A DNA stretch of 56,377 nt from Bacteroidales bacterium. Its GTDB lineage: Bacteria; Bacteroidota; Bacteroidia; Bacteroidales; FEN-979. Location: NCBI GenBank assembly GCA_014860625.1, contig JACZJJ010000046.1:1-56377 (forward strand), written 5' to 3'. Both the position numbers and the translations under genes were made by a program. The first letter of the stretch is position 1. Each line of letters starts with the position of its first letter. Of the stretch, positions 33,504 through 42,163 are shown piece after piece. The notes under the pieces are model-generated. The model did not search any database and was not told the origin of the DNA. It worked only from the letters and a program-made list of their open reading frames with translations.

Positions 33504-33917
33504 TTATGTCCCGAAATACTCAACCGAATTATTTTCAGTCTCTTCAATTTTAACTGAATGCAGGATGCCTCCAATCCTGTGGAGAGATGGTTCAAGTTCC
33601 CCCCAGATCGCGATGGCAAGATTTTCTGTGGATGCAAGACGACCCTTCATGAAGTCTACTTCCAGGTTGATGTTTTTATGGTCCAGTTTATCAATGATTC
33701 GTTCCTGAATAAGTTGACTTAATGTTTTCAGGTTAACTACAAATCCTGTGTCCGGATTCACATCTCCTTTTACTGTGACAAAAAGGATGTAGTTGTGACC
33801 ATGCCAGTTTGGATTGGAGCATTTTCCAAATTCCCGGAGATTCTCTGCGTCGGAATAATCGGGTCGGAACAACCGGTGGGCTGCATTAAAGTGTTCGCGG
33901 CGGGTGATGTAAACCAT
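33504..33917 (-). CDS. 6-pyruvoyl-tetrahydropterin synthase-like protein (eukaryote-like subtype)
   Basis: 137 residues from ATG 33917; the longer frame would overlap the DUF4421 gene and lacks a match. Zinc ligands: HFNAAHRL and NPNWHGHNY. The catalytic Cys is in [11 protein letters not shown], the C-x5-HGH spacing of animal PTPS rather than the C-x3-HGH of QueD. Further PTPS-like blocks: DPxTG-like [31 protein letters not shown] and [12 protein letters not shown]. Adjacent folE supports a role in tetrahydrobiopterin-type synthesis, with queuosine synthesis as the alternative. Confidence 0.88.
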   Translation of the reverse strand: MVYITRREHFNAAHRLFRPDYSDAENLREFGKCSNPNWHGHNYILFVTVKGDVNPDTGFVVNLKTLSQLIQERIIDKLDHKNINLEVDFMKGRLASTENLAIAIWGELEPSLHRIGGILHSVKIEETENNSVEYFGT

Positions 33918-33939
33918 AATTCCTGGGTTGAATACAAAA

Positions 33940-34977
33940 TTACTGCTTTTTTTTGTTCCAACGTTTGAAGGCATTGAAGCGTGTACCTACCCAGAACCTT
34001 ATTTGTGTCAGGTGATAGTGAAAGTCATCCTGGACCCGTTGTCCGGGCTGAAAGTAGTAAAGAGTCGATAGAAAACTGCCGCCAATGAACCAGACATCCG
34101 AATTGTATCCGATGGCGGCCCGGACAGATACCGGGAAAGAAAATCCGGTTTTGGTATAAGATTCTTCAGTTGTCGTATAATTGTATGAACTCCAGTTCAT
34201 TTCCAGCATACCTCCGGCGGTAATGTAGAAATTCTTTCCAAAAACTAACGTATAGATATACCCCGGCCCAAGCCCAAGTGTATAGAAGTCTCCGCTCAAT
34301 ATATTCTCTTGCTTCAAGGAATAGATATCCATGATCTTACCAGGAATAATCCCTGTGTCGCTGTTTATATAGTAATAACGAAAAGTAGGCTTTACGATAA
34401 GACTCCCTGCACTCTTCTTCTGGCGCTCGTTTTGGGTGTATGAGGCACGGATCGAAAACTTTCCATAGTTGTAAATATAGGTTCCGTCAACCCCAAATGA
34501 GATCAGATCCATGCCCGGAATGATGAATGTCTCTTTGAATGCAGTTGATTTATAGTCCATGTAGAAGCCTTGGTAATACTGAAGATAACCCTCCACAGCC
34601 ATAAATTTCCCGTAAGCGTTTACTCTGAAATCAAGAGATTTGGTTGTTCCGTAGATATCGGAATTTTTTCTGAAGTACTTGGTTCCAAATGAAAGTCCAA
34701 GGCCGAACCAGCTGTAAAAAGCGGCAATTCCGAACCTCCCGGTTTCATTCGGCTGGTAATTCATGGTGCTTGAAAGGTCGGGGAATATCACCAGGCTTGT
34801 ATTCTGTGCAAGAAGATAATATCGGGCAGTAAGCAGGTGTTTGAAATTCTTGATATAGGTTGTGTCCGTCTCTGTCGTGAAAAAGTCCTCACCCGATTGA
34901 GGAGACCCATAAAGTATCTGGATCCCACACAAAATGATGAGCCCAAAAGTCAGAAAACCTCTTTGTAACTTCCGCAT
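33940..34977 (-). CDS. DUF4421 family outer-membrane barrel protein
   Basis: 345 residues with an N-terminal signal-like segment (GLIILCGIQILYGSPQ). It has the DUF4421 pattern: TYIKNFKHLLTARYYLLAQN, YQPNETGRFGIAAFYSWFGLGLSF, KSLDFRVNAYGKFMAVEGYLQYYQGF, and the end HYHLTQIRFWVGTRFNAFK. Alternating strands suggest an outer-membrane beta-barrel; no function is known for the family. Its start directly abuts the stop of the small membrane protein upstream, so it is likely in the same transcript. Confidence 0.85.
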   Translation of the reverse strand: MRKLQRGFLTFGLIILCGIQILYGSPQSGEDFFTTETDTTYIKNFKHLLTARYYLLAQNTSLVIFPDLSSTMNYQPNETGRFGIAAFYSWFGLGLSFGTKYFRKNSDIYGTTKSLDFRVNAYGKFMAVEGYLQYYQGFYMDYKSTAFKETFIIPGMDLISFGVDGTYIYNYGKFSIRASYTQNERQKKSAGSLIVKPTFRYYYINSDTGIIPGKIMDIYSLKQENILSGDFYTLGLGPGYIYTLVFGKNFYITAGGMLEMNWSSYNYTTTEESYTKTGFSFPVSVRAAIGYNSDVWFIGGSFLSTLYYFQPGQRVQDDFHYHLTQIRFWVGTRFNAFKRWNKKKQ

Positions 34978-35388
34978 CTATGTTTTGTTGGGAGGATTTT
35001 GACTGACATAGGACTTCGAATAGTTGACCAGAGATACCGTTTCAAAACTGGTATAACAGATGTAGAGGATAAAGTAGTTGATTGAAAAGGCAATGGCATC
35101 CTGTCTGAACATCAGGACGTAAGTCACCATGATGGCCATGTACCAAAGAAGCTTTATCCCGATAGCTCCCATAAAGTGGTTGACAAATTTGCTGAATCGT
35201 TTGTGAAGTGCTTTCAGCAAAAGGTGATAGGAGATAAGAGTTGTGGCAATATAGAAGGGAAAGAGAAAGGGCAAAGCCATACTGAAATAATTGTGCGGAA
35301 GCAAGTAGCTTAGCACAATGTATATGGTTATTATAATCAGTGAAAAGATCAATAGATTTTTTAGAAAGTTGATATAAGGTGCTTTCAT
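34978..35388 (-). CDS. Small membrane protein, AtpI-like position
   Basis: 136 residues from ATG 35388, which overlaps the stop of the AtpZ-like gene by one base (TGATG). Four hydrophobic helices are predicted at about 12-32, 36-56, 73-95 and 98-118. No conserved catalytic motif. In Bacteroidota a protein of this size usually sits between AtpZ/AtpI and the ATP synthase a subunit, so it may be an AtpI-type assembly protein; here a DUF4421 gene follows instead. Assignment rests on position and topology. Confidence 0.6.
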   Translation of the reverse strand: MKAPYINFLKNLLIFSLIIITIYIVLSYLLPHNYFSMALPFLFPFYIATTLISYHLLLKALHKRFSKFVNHFMGAIGIKLLWYMAIMVTYVLMFRQDAIAFSINYFILYICYTSFETVSLVNYSKSYVSQNPPNKT

Positions 35389-35609
35389 CAATCACTCTTT
35401 TTTTTAAGCAGATCTTTGGTTACAAGGTAGATGGCTATGATTACAGAAAGCAATGAAAGGACAACTGTGAGGATTGGGGCGGTATTGAGCCACATATCCA
35501 ATTTATACCCGCCAAAAACCCCAAGCATAATGATTACCACCATCTGTATGGCAATACTGGAGTATCGGGCATAGTTATTAAGACTTCGCTTCGGGTTTGG
35601 TATGTTCAT
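35388..35609 (-). CDS. AtpZ/AtpI family protein
   Basis: 73 residues from ATG 35609 (the first family-like residues are NIPNPKRSLNNYARYSSIA). Two membrane helices in the AtpZ pattern: GIQMVVIIMLGVFGGYKLD-like first helix with the conserved GxxLD turn (GGYKLDMWLNT), then VVLSLLSVIIAIYLV and a basic tail. It starts 32 bases inside the end of the bactofilin gene. AtpZ proteins assist the F-type ATP synthase in Mg2+ uptake or rotor assembly. No ATP synthase subunit gene is in the window. Confidence 0.82.
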   Translation of the reverse strand: MNIPNPKRSLNNYARYSSIAIQMVVIIMLGVFGGYKLDMWLNTAPILTVVLSLLSVIIAIYLVTKDLLKKKSD

Positions 35610-35952
35610 TACGTTCCATCTGGCAGGTACCTGAAAATTTAGCTCCCGGTTCAATAGCCAGTTTATTTGTCACGAGATCTCCGGTAAACCTTGCCGATTC
35701 CTTTAGTGTCAATAATTCAGCAACTTTCACCAGAGCCTTAACCTGACCAGAAAAATCGGCATTCTGACAAATAATCTCTCCTTCAATAATACCTGAGGCT
35801 CCAACAACCACTTTCCCTTTGCAATCGATGGTGCCAATCAGCGTGCCGTCGATTCTAAAATCCCCGGCCAGCTTAATATCTCCTTTCACTGTGGTTCCGC
35901 TTCCCAGTAAATTGATAGAGGGGATCTCTTGTTCTTTCATTTTAGCCATCAT
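35578..35952 (-). CDS. Bactofilin (polymer-forming cytoskeletal protein)
   Basis: 124 residues, either ATG of the double start (or Met4). The central beta-helix carries the bactofilin signature: LLGSGTTVKGDIKLAGDFRIDGTLIGTI, then KVVVGASGIIEGEIICQNADFSGQVK and FTGDLVTNKLAIEPGAKFSG, with short polar tails. Bactofilins self-assemble into filaments near the membrane and recruit cell-wall enzymes. An M23 peptidase gene is encoded nearby on the opposite strand, a known functional pairing in other bacteria. Confidence 0.93.
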   Translation of the reverse strand: MMAKMKEQEIPSINLLGSGTTVKGDIKLAGDFRIDGTLIGTIDCKGKVVVGASGIIEGEIICQNADFSGQVKALVKVAELLTLKESARFTGDLVTNKLAIEPGAKFSGTCQMERNEHTKPEAKS

Positions 35953-35980
35953 GCAAATGTATTAGGGTAGATAGATGTAA

Positions 35981-35988
35981 CAAAGGTA
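35981..35988 (-). promoter_or_regulatory. -7 promoter box (TACCTTTG) of the bactofilin operon
   Basis: The minus strand reads TACCTTTG, 28 bases before the bactofilin ATG. It suggests transcription partly independent of porW. Confidence 0.55.
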
Positions 35989-36008
35989 CAAAAAAAAGCG
36001 CTCTTTAT

Positions 36009-38684
36009 TTATTCTACTCTGGAAGGGTTGTAGTTTTTTTCGAAAAAACGCCCGTACAGATCAGTATCCTTATTCTTATAAAAAACGGGGTAATTTTCAA
36101 CAGAGATCACAAAATCGGAGAAATCTCCCACGTTCTCCAGTTTGTTGTAAACATATGGATTTCCCTTAATGGAGAGGTAATAGTCAAGCGCTTGTCCGGC
36201 ATCGTAAAAATTGTTGACCGTTATCATCTCTCTTGTATTGTCCAGGAGAAGGCTGTTGACCTGCAGTTCACCCAACCGAAAATATTTATTGTTAAAATCT
36301 GAAAGCTTGATTTTCAATGCATTGACGTCCACTCTGCTACCATCAACAATGAGGATGAAGAAGTGGATTGACCCAGGCGAGTAGGAGTAAAGTTTCACAG
36401 TTGGGTCTTCGGACTTGGCAGGATCCGGCGCTACCGGATCTCCATTGGCATTTCGTTGTGTACTCAGATATTCAAGCACATTCATAGCCAGAGGCCTGAC
36501 TTCGTGATTTGGGTATTTATTTACGATGCTTTGTAGTGCTGCAACCAACGAATCCACCACTTCTACTTTTCCAAGAGCCATAGCTCTAAGGTATTCAAAG
36601 CGGGGGATCAAAGCTGTGTCGGATGTATACTCAGACAAGGCCTGGTCTGCATTGTGCAGCACCATGTAATACTGCTCGTTGTTAAAAGCCAGCCATGTCT
36701 CCTCATACAGTTTGGCAGCCTGTGATTTTTGCTTTTGAATCTCTTTGTAGTAATTGGGATTTATCAGCAATTTGGCATAATCAGTCTCATGATACTGATT
36801 CAGGATAAGATTTCGGTAATAGTCGCTTTTTGGCAGGTTGTCGAGATCTGTGTATAAAACATACAATTCGTAACAGGAAGGTGGCTCATGGTCGTTCTTC
36901 GGGAATCGTGCCAGCAAAGTCTCAAATGATTCAATGGAGTTCTTGTAATCTTTCAGGCCATCAATGTAAATAAATCCGGCATTGTAAAAAGCATCGATGA
37001 TTCGCTGGTTGGACACCTCCATCTGTTCGGGTGTCAGTGGAATATCCTTCAGGTAGAAATCACGTTTTTTAGGATCCGTGACCGCTAATTTATTCCTTCC
37101 GCCTGTCGTATCGCCGGGCATCATGGATGTATCTGCCAACGCCATGTCATCGTCAAATGAGATGAGATTTTTATTGCTAAGGAACCAGAGGTCCTCCAGT
37201 TTTCTTCTTCCCCATTTCCTGGCAAATGCCGAGAACCCATTGGAGAGGGCTGTTGTGTTATAAAAGTACCACTTCCCTTCACGTGATCCGGCGACAGAAG
37301 GCATTTCTCTGCTTCCGGGAGTTCCAAAGAGATTCGGGTTTTCTCTTCGCTCAATCTCTTCAAGTTTTTTCCGTTGCTCCTCAAGCACAATCTGGGTAAT
37401 CATCTCGTCGATCTTCCTGTTCCGGTCATCTTCCGTTAACATAGCCAACATTTGGAGACTATCCTCCTTTTGGATTATCTGAAGGTTTGTAACCAGGTCT
37501 GTAAGTGTTGATGTTTTTCGTTTGATCTCTTTGAAGTTGGGGAAGGTAACCGGAAGAAATTGCATGGTGCTGTCATAATAAGCCTGGGCAAGCGAATAAT
37601 TAGGCACTGCAAAATGAAGGTCGGCAAGGGCCAGGGCTGAGATGGCTTTTTGGTAATTGTTCCCTTTGCTGGATGAAACAGATAAAGCAAGGTAGTTGAT
37701 GCCTGTGAGGGTATCAAAATCTTTCAGGGAAACCTGGGCAAGGGCATAGTAAATCTGATCCTGAACCTCCTTGTTTTTCTCATCCTTCAGCATCCGGGTG
37801 AGTTTTTTAAGGATGTACTCTTTATCTCCGCTCTTTGTGTCATAACACTGAGCCATGTTGATTTTGGAGTTGAACTCCATCGCAAACGAAGGATTCCGTT
37901 TGATAACGGCTTTATATTTCTGGGTGGCAAGAGCATAGTCTCCGTTTAGCTGATATATTTGCCCGAGGATAAACAAACAGCGGGTCTTCATCTCAGTGCC
38001 GGGGTTCAATTCAATAGCCCGCTGGAGATAAGGAACTGAAGCATTGTATTTTTTCTGAAGGATGTTAAACTGGGCATACGCCAGGTTCACAGGCATCTCA
38101 AAGCGTTCGGGCGCTTCCCCTTGTGTGATTTTATTTTGAAGCATGTCAAGCATGGGTTCTGCCCGCTTGAAGTCTTTCATCTGGACGTTCGACATCGCCA
38201 GCCATAGCATGGCTTCATATTTAATCTCATTCTTGTTGTAAGTCTTGATGATAAACTCGAACGTCCGGCGTGCCATGCCGTAATCCTGCTTGTAATAATA
38301 GGACTTGCCAATCAGCATGTAAGCATCGTCGATCCATTTTACATACTCCTTCTGGTTGAAAACCATTGAATGCTTCTGGACGGCCTTAGATGCTTTGGTA
38401 ATCCCAATATCAGCATATTGTGAGATTTTCCCGCTGGTGGTTTTATCCCCGTAGTTGTAAACCGGAAGGATGAGGGCATAGTTGTCGACAATGGAGCTTT
38501 GGTACTCCTTAACTCCCTGGCGGAGCTGATCCATCCCGTTCCAGTAAACATTATAATGGGAAGTCAGATTGTGATAAGCCCGGCGGGTGAAGGTGTTCTT
38601 TTTGGTAGAACACCCGCTGATCACAATCAAACCGGCCAGAAGAAACAGGAGCGATCCCGACAGGTATAATTTCTTCAGATTCAC
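36009..38684 (-). CDS. porW: PorW/SprE-like T9SS lipoprotein with TPR repeats
   Basis: 891 residues; a lipoprotein signal with lipobox ISGC (Cys25). The mature start STKKNTFTRRAYHNLTSHYNV followed by YWNG is characteristic of PorW/SprE. Residues about 100-420 hold TPR-type helix pairs (YKQDYGMARRTFEFIIKTY, NGDYALATQKYKAVIKRNP); a long charged linker is at about 425-500, and a second TPR region and a C-terminal globular domain follow. In P. gingivalis and F. johnsoniae this lipoprotein is needed for T9SS function and gliding and contacts the PorN ring. It heads the minus-strand block with bactofilin. Confidence 0.9.
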   Translation of the reverse strand: MNLKKLYLSGSLLFLLAGLIVISGCSTKKNTFTRRAYHNLTSHYNVYWNGMDQLRQGVKEYQSSIVDNYALILPVYNYGDKTTSGKISQYADIGITKASKAVQKHSMVFNQKEYVKWIDDAYMLIGKSYYYKQDYGMARRTFEFIIKTYNKNEIKYEAMLWLAMSNVQMKDFKRAEPMLDMLQNKITQGEAPERFEMPVNLAYAQFNILQKKYNASVPYLQRAIELNPGTEMKTRCLFILGQIYQLNGDYALATQKYKAVIKRNPSFAMEFNSKINMAQCYDTKSGDKEYILKKLTRMLKDEKNKEVQDQIYYALAQVSLKDFDTLTGINYLALSVSSSKGNNYQKAISALALADLHFAVPNYSLAQAYYDSTMQFLPVTFPNFKEIKRKTSTLTDLVTNLQIIQKEDSLQMLAMLTEDDRNRKIDEMITQIVLEEQRKKLEEIERRENPNLFGTPGSREMPSVAGSREGKWYFYNTTALSNGFSAFARKWGRRKLEDLWFLSNKNLISFDDDMALADTSMMPGDTTGGRNKLAVTDPKKRDFYLKDIPLTPEQMEVSNQRIIDAFYNAGFIYIDGLKDYKNSIESFETLLARFPKNDHEPPSCYELYVLYTDLDNLPKSDYYRNLILNQYHETDYAKLLINPNYYKEIQKQKSQAAKLYEETWLAFNNEQYYMVLHNADQALSEYTSDTALIPRFEYLRAMALGKVEVVDSLVAALQSIVNKYPNHEVRPLAMNVLEYLSTQRNANGDPVAPDPAKSEDPTVKLYSYSPGSIHFFILIVDGSRVDVNALKIKLSDFNNKYFRLGELQVNSLLLDNTREMITVNNFYDAGQALDYYLSIKGNPYVYNKLENVGDFSDFVISVENYPVFYKNKDTDLYGRFFEKNYNPSRVE

Positions 38685-38720
38685 TATTCAATAAGATGTA
38701 TGGGTATAACTAAAATTTCA

Positions 38721-38728
38721 CAAAAATA
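38721..38728 (-). promoter_or_regulatory. -7 promoter box (TATTTTTG) of porW
   Basis: The minus strand reads TATTTTTG, 36 bases before the porW ATG. A TTTG lies about 24 bases further upstream, slightly beyond the usual -33 spacing. Confidence 0.55.
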
Positions 38729-38777
38729 TTATATTTTACGATATTTGCAGCGCAAAACATAGTGCACAAGTGGTGGA

Positions 38778-39668
38778 ATGGCGAAAACAAAGGAGAATAT
38801 TAAAAAGGTCAAATGGTTTAATAAACTGAAATGGAAGTACCGTTTGGTCATTATGCATGACCAGACGCTGGAAGAGAGGTTGACCTTTCGCCTGACCAGA
38901 CTGAATGTTTTTATCGCTCTTGGCACCATCACCATCATTTTGATTTTTCTCACTTCTGTTCTGATCGCATTCACCCCACTCAGGGAATACATCCCCGGAT
39001 ATACGAACGTCAATTTAAAGAAGGATCTATATGAGCTTCAGCTCAAGACCGATTCCATTGAGAAAGATCTTGTTCAAAAAGACCTGTTTATCGAAAACCT
39101 TAAACGTATTGTCAGTGGAGAGGAGATTGTTGAGGATCGGGCTCTTCCCAGAGATACAACAGCCAGGTATATCGATATTCAGCTGACAAGAACTCAGGAA
39201 GATTCTTTATTACGTGCGGAAATAGAAAACCAGAGCAAATATAGCTTGTACCAGATTGAGTCGGCGGAGATGGCAACTCAGCGACGGCTCACACTGGGAA
39301 ATATGCTCTTCTTCACTCCGATCAAAGGGGTTGTCACCAACGAGTTTAATGCCGATAAGCAACATTTTGGGGTCGATATCGTTTCGAAGAAGGATGAAGC
39401 CATAAAGTCGGTCCTCAATGGAACTGTGATCATTAGCACATGGACAGTTGAAACAGGCTATGTGATTGGCATTCAGCATCAGCAAGGCATTGTTTCAATA
39501 TACAAGCACAACTCCGCATTACTCAAGCGGGTTGGAGATATGGTAAAAGCAGGAGAAGTAATAGCGATCATCGGGGAGACAGGTGAATTGACCACCGGGC
39601 CGCATTTGCATTTTGAATTATGGAGCCAGGGGACACCGGTGAACCCACAGGAGATTATTTCATTCTAA
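38778..39668 (+). CDS. M23 family peptidoglycan endopeptidase
   Basis: 296 residues: a basic cytoplasmic N-terminus, one membrane helix at about 50-72 (VFIALGTITIILIFLTSVLI), a coiled coil at about 83-115, then a LytM/M23 domain at about 180-292. Zinc ligands are intact: HFGVD (His-x3-Asp) and HLHFELW. An enzyme of this type cuts peptide cross-links in the periplasm. It is divergent from porW and near bactofilin, so it may act with the bactofilin scaffold; this is inference. Confidence 0.93.
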   Translation: MAKTKENIKKVKWFNKLKWKYRLVIMHDQTLEERLTFRLTRLNVFIALGTITIILIFLTSVLIAFTPLREYIPGYTNVNLKKDLYELQLKTDSIEKDLVQKDLFIENLKRIVSGEEIVEDRALPRDTTARYIDIQLTRTQEDSLLRAEIENQSKYSLYQIESAEMATQRRLTLGNMLFFTPIKGVVTNEFNADKQHFGVDIVSKKDEAIKSVLNGTVIISTWTVETGYVIGIQHQQGIVSIYKHNSALLKRVGDMVKAGEVIAIIGETGELTTGPHLHFELWSQGTPVNPQEIISF

Positions 39669-39685
39669 ACAGATCGGAAAGAGGA

Positions 39686-40855
39686 TTGAGGAAGCAAATT
39701 ACCATACTCGGGTCAACAGGCTCAATAGGAAAACAGGCACTCGAAGTCGTCAGAAATCATCCCGACCGTTTCGGAGTGGAAGTACTGACCGCCCAAAATA
39801 GCTGCGACCTTCTGATCGAACAGGCAATTGAGTTTCAGCCGAATGCTGTCGTTATCGGCAACCCGGATTGTTATCCCAAGCTTCATGGCGCTCTGGGTAG
39901 CTATCCCATAAAAGTATATGCCGGGGAGGATGCCATTTCACAAATCGTTGAGATGGACGGGGTGGATATTATCCTGAACGCTCTCGTAGGATATGCCGGG
40001 ATGATTCCAACGTATAAAGCAGTTACAGCAGGTAAGCGAGTAGCTCTGGCCAACAAAGAATCACTGGTTATAGCAGGTGAGTTGATTATTGCGGAGGCAG
40101 CCAGAAATCGTGTTCCGATTATTCCTGTTGATTCTGAGCACTCCGCTATATTTCAGTGTCTTGTTGGAGAAGATTCCAGGAGTGTGGAGAAGATTTACCT
40201 GACAGCTTCCGGAGGTCCCTTCAGGGGAATGACCCGTAGTGAGATTGAACAGAGTGGGGTGAAAGAGGCATTAATGCACCCCAATTGGAGCATGGGAAAT
40301 AAGATAACGATCGACTCAGCCACGATGATGAACAAGGGGCTGGAGGTGATTGAAGCACACTGGCTGTTTGGATTACCAGCCGACCGGATTGAAGTTATTG
40401 TTCATCCCCAATCGGTGATTCACTCGATGGTACAGTTTAAGGATGGTTCCCTGAAAGCACAGATGGGGGTTCCCGACATGCGCCTGCCCATTCTTTATGC
40501 TTTGGGTTTCCCAGAGCGGATTCCGGCAGATACTCCCCGCATCGACTTTTCTGAATATTCCCAGTTAACGTTCGAACAGCCGGATCACGAGTTGTTTCGA
40601 AACCTCTCGCTTGCATACCAGGCTCTGGATGCCGCCGGAACTGCACCTTGTGTCCTGAACGCTGCCAATGAAATGGCAGTAACCGCATTTCTGCAACAAC
40701 AACTTCCTTTTCTTGGGATTGCTGCAGTTGTGGAAATGTGTCTTGAATCCATGCCTCATATAACGAACCCTGGTCTGGATGATTTTATTTCAACCCATCA
40801 TCAAACCACCGAAAAAGCAAATCAAATAATATCTGAAAAATCATGGAAATACTGA
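39686..40855 (+). CDS. dxr: 1-deoxy-D-xylulose-5-phosphate reductoisomerase
   Basis: 389 residues from TTG 39686, preceded by AGAGGA. This gives LRKQITILGSTGSIGKQALEV, the typical start, and normal length. The ATG at 39620 would overlap the M23 gene by 49 bases and add a non-homologous tail. Motifs: NADPH loop GSTGSIG, ALANKESLVIAG, PVDSEHSAIFQCL (metal and substrate), TASGGPFRGM, and HPNWSMGNKITIDSATMMNK. It performs the first committed step of the MEP isoprenoid pathway. Overlaps rseP by 13 bases. Confidence 0.95.
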   Translation: MRKQITILGSTGSIGKQALEVVRNHPDRFGVEVLTAQNSCDLLIEQAIEFQPNAVVIGNPDCYPKLHGALGSYPIKVYAGEDAISQIVEMDGVDIILNALVGYAGMIPTYKAVTAGKRVALANKESLVIAGELIIAEAARNRVPIIPVDSEHSAIFQCLVGEDSRSVEKIYLTASGGPFRGMTRSEIEQSGVKEALMHPNWSMGNKITIDSATMMNKGLEVIEAHWLFGLPADRIEVIVHPQSVIHSMVQFKDGSLKAQMGVPDMRLPILYALGFPERIPADTPRIDFSEYSQLTFEQPDHELFRNLSLAYQALDAAGTAPCVLNAANEMAVTAFLQQQLPFLGIAAVVEMCLESMPHITNPGLDDFISTHHQTTEKANQIISEKSWKY

Positions 40856-42162
40856 TTAAGACACTACAATTTCTGCTTGCTATATCCATCCTGGTAATTT
40901 TTCACGAGTTTGGCCATTTTATCGCAGCCCGGATCTTTAAAACACGGGTAGAAAAGTTCTACCTCTTCTTTAACCCATGGTTCTCCTTATTTAAATTCAA
41001 ACGAGGCGATACGGAATATGGGGTGGGTTGGCTTCCTCTTGGCGGCTATGTCAAGATCTCCGGTATGATCGATGAGTCGATGGACAAGGAACAGATGAAA
41101 CTGCCAGCTCAGCCATACGAGTTCCGATCCAAGCCAGCCTGGCAACGATTGATCATCATGCTTGCCGGAGTGATTGTGAACCTTCTTCTGGCTGTGGTAA
41201 TCTATATCGGGATGCTCTCAGTCTGGGGATACGACTACCTGCCGACGAATGAGGTAACCTATGGGATCACGGTCGATTCCCTTGGCTACGAGATGGGTCT
41301 GAGAAACGGGGATAAAATCGTTTCTGTGGATCATATCGTAGTTGAGGACTTTATGGATATTCCAAAGACAATTATCCTTGAAGAGGCTACCACCATTCAG
41401 GTAATCAGGAACGATGAGCCTTTCGAGGTGCTTATCCCTGAGGGCTCCATATCCAAGCTCATCAAGCACAAGAGCCCCGACTTTATTTCCGTTCGGATTC
41501 CTTTTATTGTGGGAGCATTTACAAACGATTCGAAAGGGAAGCAGGCGGGTCTGCTTATTGATGACCAGGTTATCGGCTTGAATGACAGTATGATGACATT
41601 TTTTGATCAATTCAGGGATGAAGTACAACTACATAAAAATGAGATGGTGCAGGTAATGGTGCTCAGGAACAATGATACGGTTGTGATTCCGATGGAGGTT
41701 CCCGAAGGAGGCCTCCTTGGCGTTTACCCAAAACCTCCTGTTGAATTTTTTACGTTCCGCGAAAAGAATTACAACGTCATAACGGCTATCCCTGCCGGGA
41801 TTGTCAAGGCCTACGAAGGTACCGGCAACTACCTTAAATCGATCAAACTGCTCTTCTCCCAGGATAAAGCCTATGAGTCGGTAGGTGGATTCATTGCCAT
41901 CGGGAGCTTCTTTCCTGCAATATGGGACTGGCAGGCTTTCTGGTCGATGACGGCGTTCCTTTCAATCATGCTCGCCGTGCTGAATATACTTCCTATCCCT
42001 GCCCTGGATGGAGGTCATGTACTTTTCCTCTTCTATGAGATTATCTTCCGGCGGAAGCCCAGCGATAAATTCCTGGAGTATGCCCAGGTTGTTGGGATGG
42101 TCCTGCTTTTCGGACTCCTGATCTTGGCAAATGCCAACGATATCATCAAACAGTTCCAATAA
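40843..42162 (+). CDS. rseP: RseP-type site-2 zinc metalloprotease
   Basis: 439 residues, M50 family. Zinc-binding HEFGH is at residues 21-25 in the first helix, and the partner motif in the last helix region is PALDGGHVLF. Two PDZ-like segments lie between them (near YEMGLRNGDKIVSVD and KGKQAGLLIDDQVIGLN). Helices at about 5-25, 100-122, 370-390 and 412-432. Site-2 proteases cut membrane-embedded anti-sigma factors and signal remnants; the target here is unknown. Translationally coupled to dxr, a common arrangement. Confidence 0.95.
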   Translation: MEILIKTLQFLLAISILVIFHEFGHFIAARIFKTRVEKFYLFFNPWFSLFKFKRGDTEYGVGWLPLGGYVKISGMIDESMDKEQMKLPAQPYEFRSKPAWQRLIIMLAGVIVNLLLAVVIYIGMLSVWGYDYLPTNEVTYGITVDSLGYEMGLRNGDKIVSVDHIVVEDFMDIPKTIILEEATTIQVIRNDEPFEVLIPEGSISKLIKHKSPDFISVRIPFIVGAFTNDSKGKQAGLLIDDQVIGLNDSMMTFFDQFRDEVQLHKNEMVQVMVLRNNDTVVIPMEVPEGGLLGVYPKPPVEFFTFREKNYNVITAIPAGIVKAYEGTGNYLKSIKLLFSQDKAYESVGGFIAIGSFFPAIWDWQAFWSMTAFLSIMLAVLNILPIPALDGGHVLFLFYEIIFRRKPSDKFLEYAQVVGMVLLFGLLILANANDIIKQFQ

Positions 42163-42163
42163 C

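Noticed and set aside
39620-39685. ATG start at 39620 for dxr.
   Set aside because: It overlaps the M23 gene by 49 bases and adds 22 residues without homology; the TTG at 39686 has a ribosome-binding site and gives the normal length.
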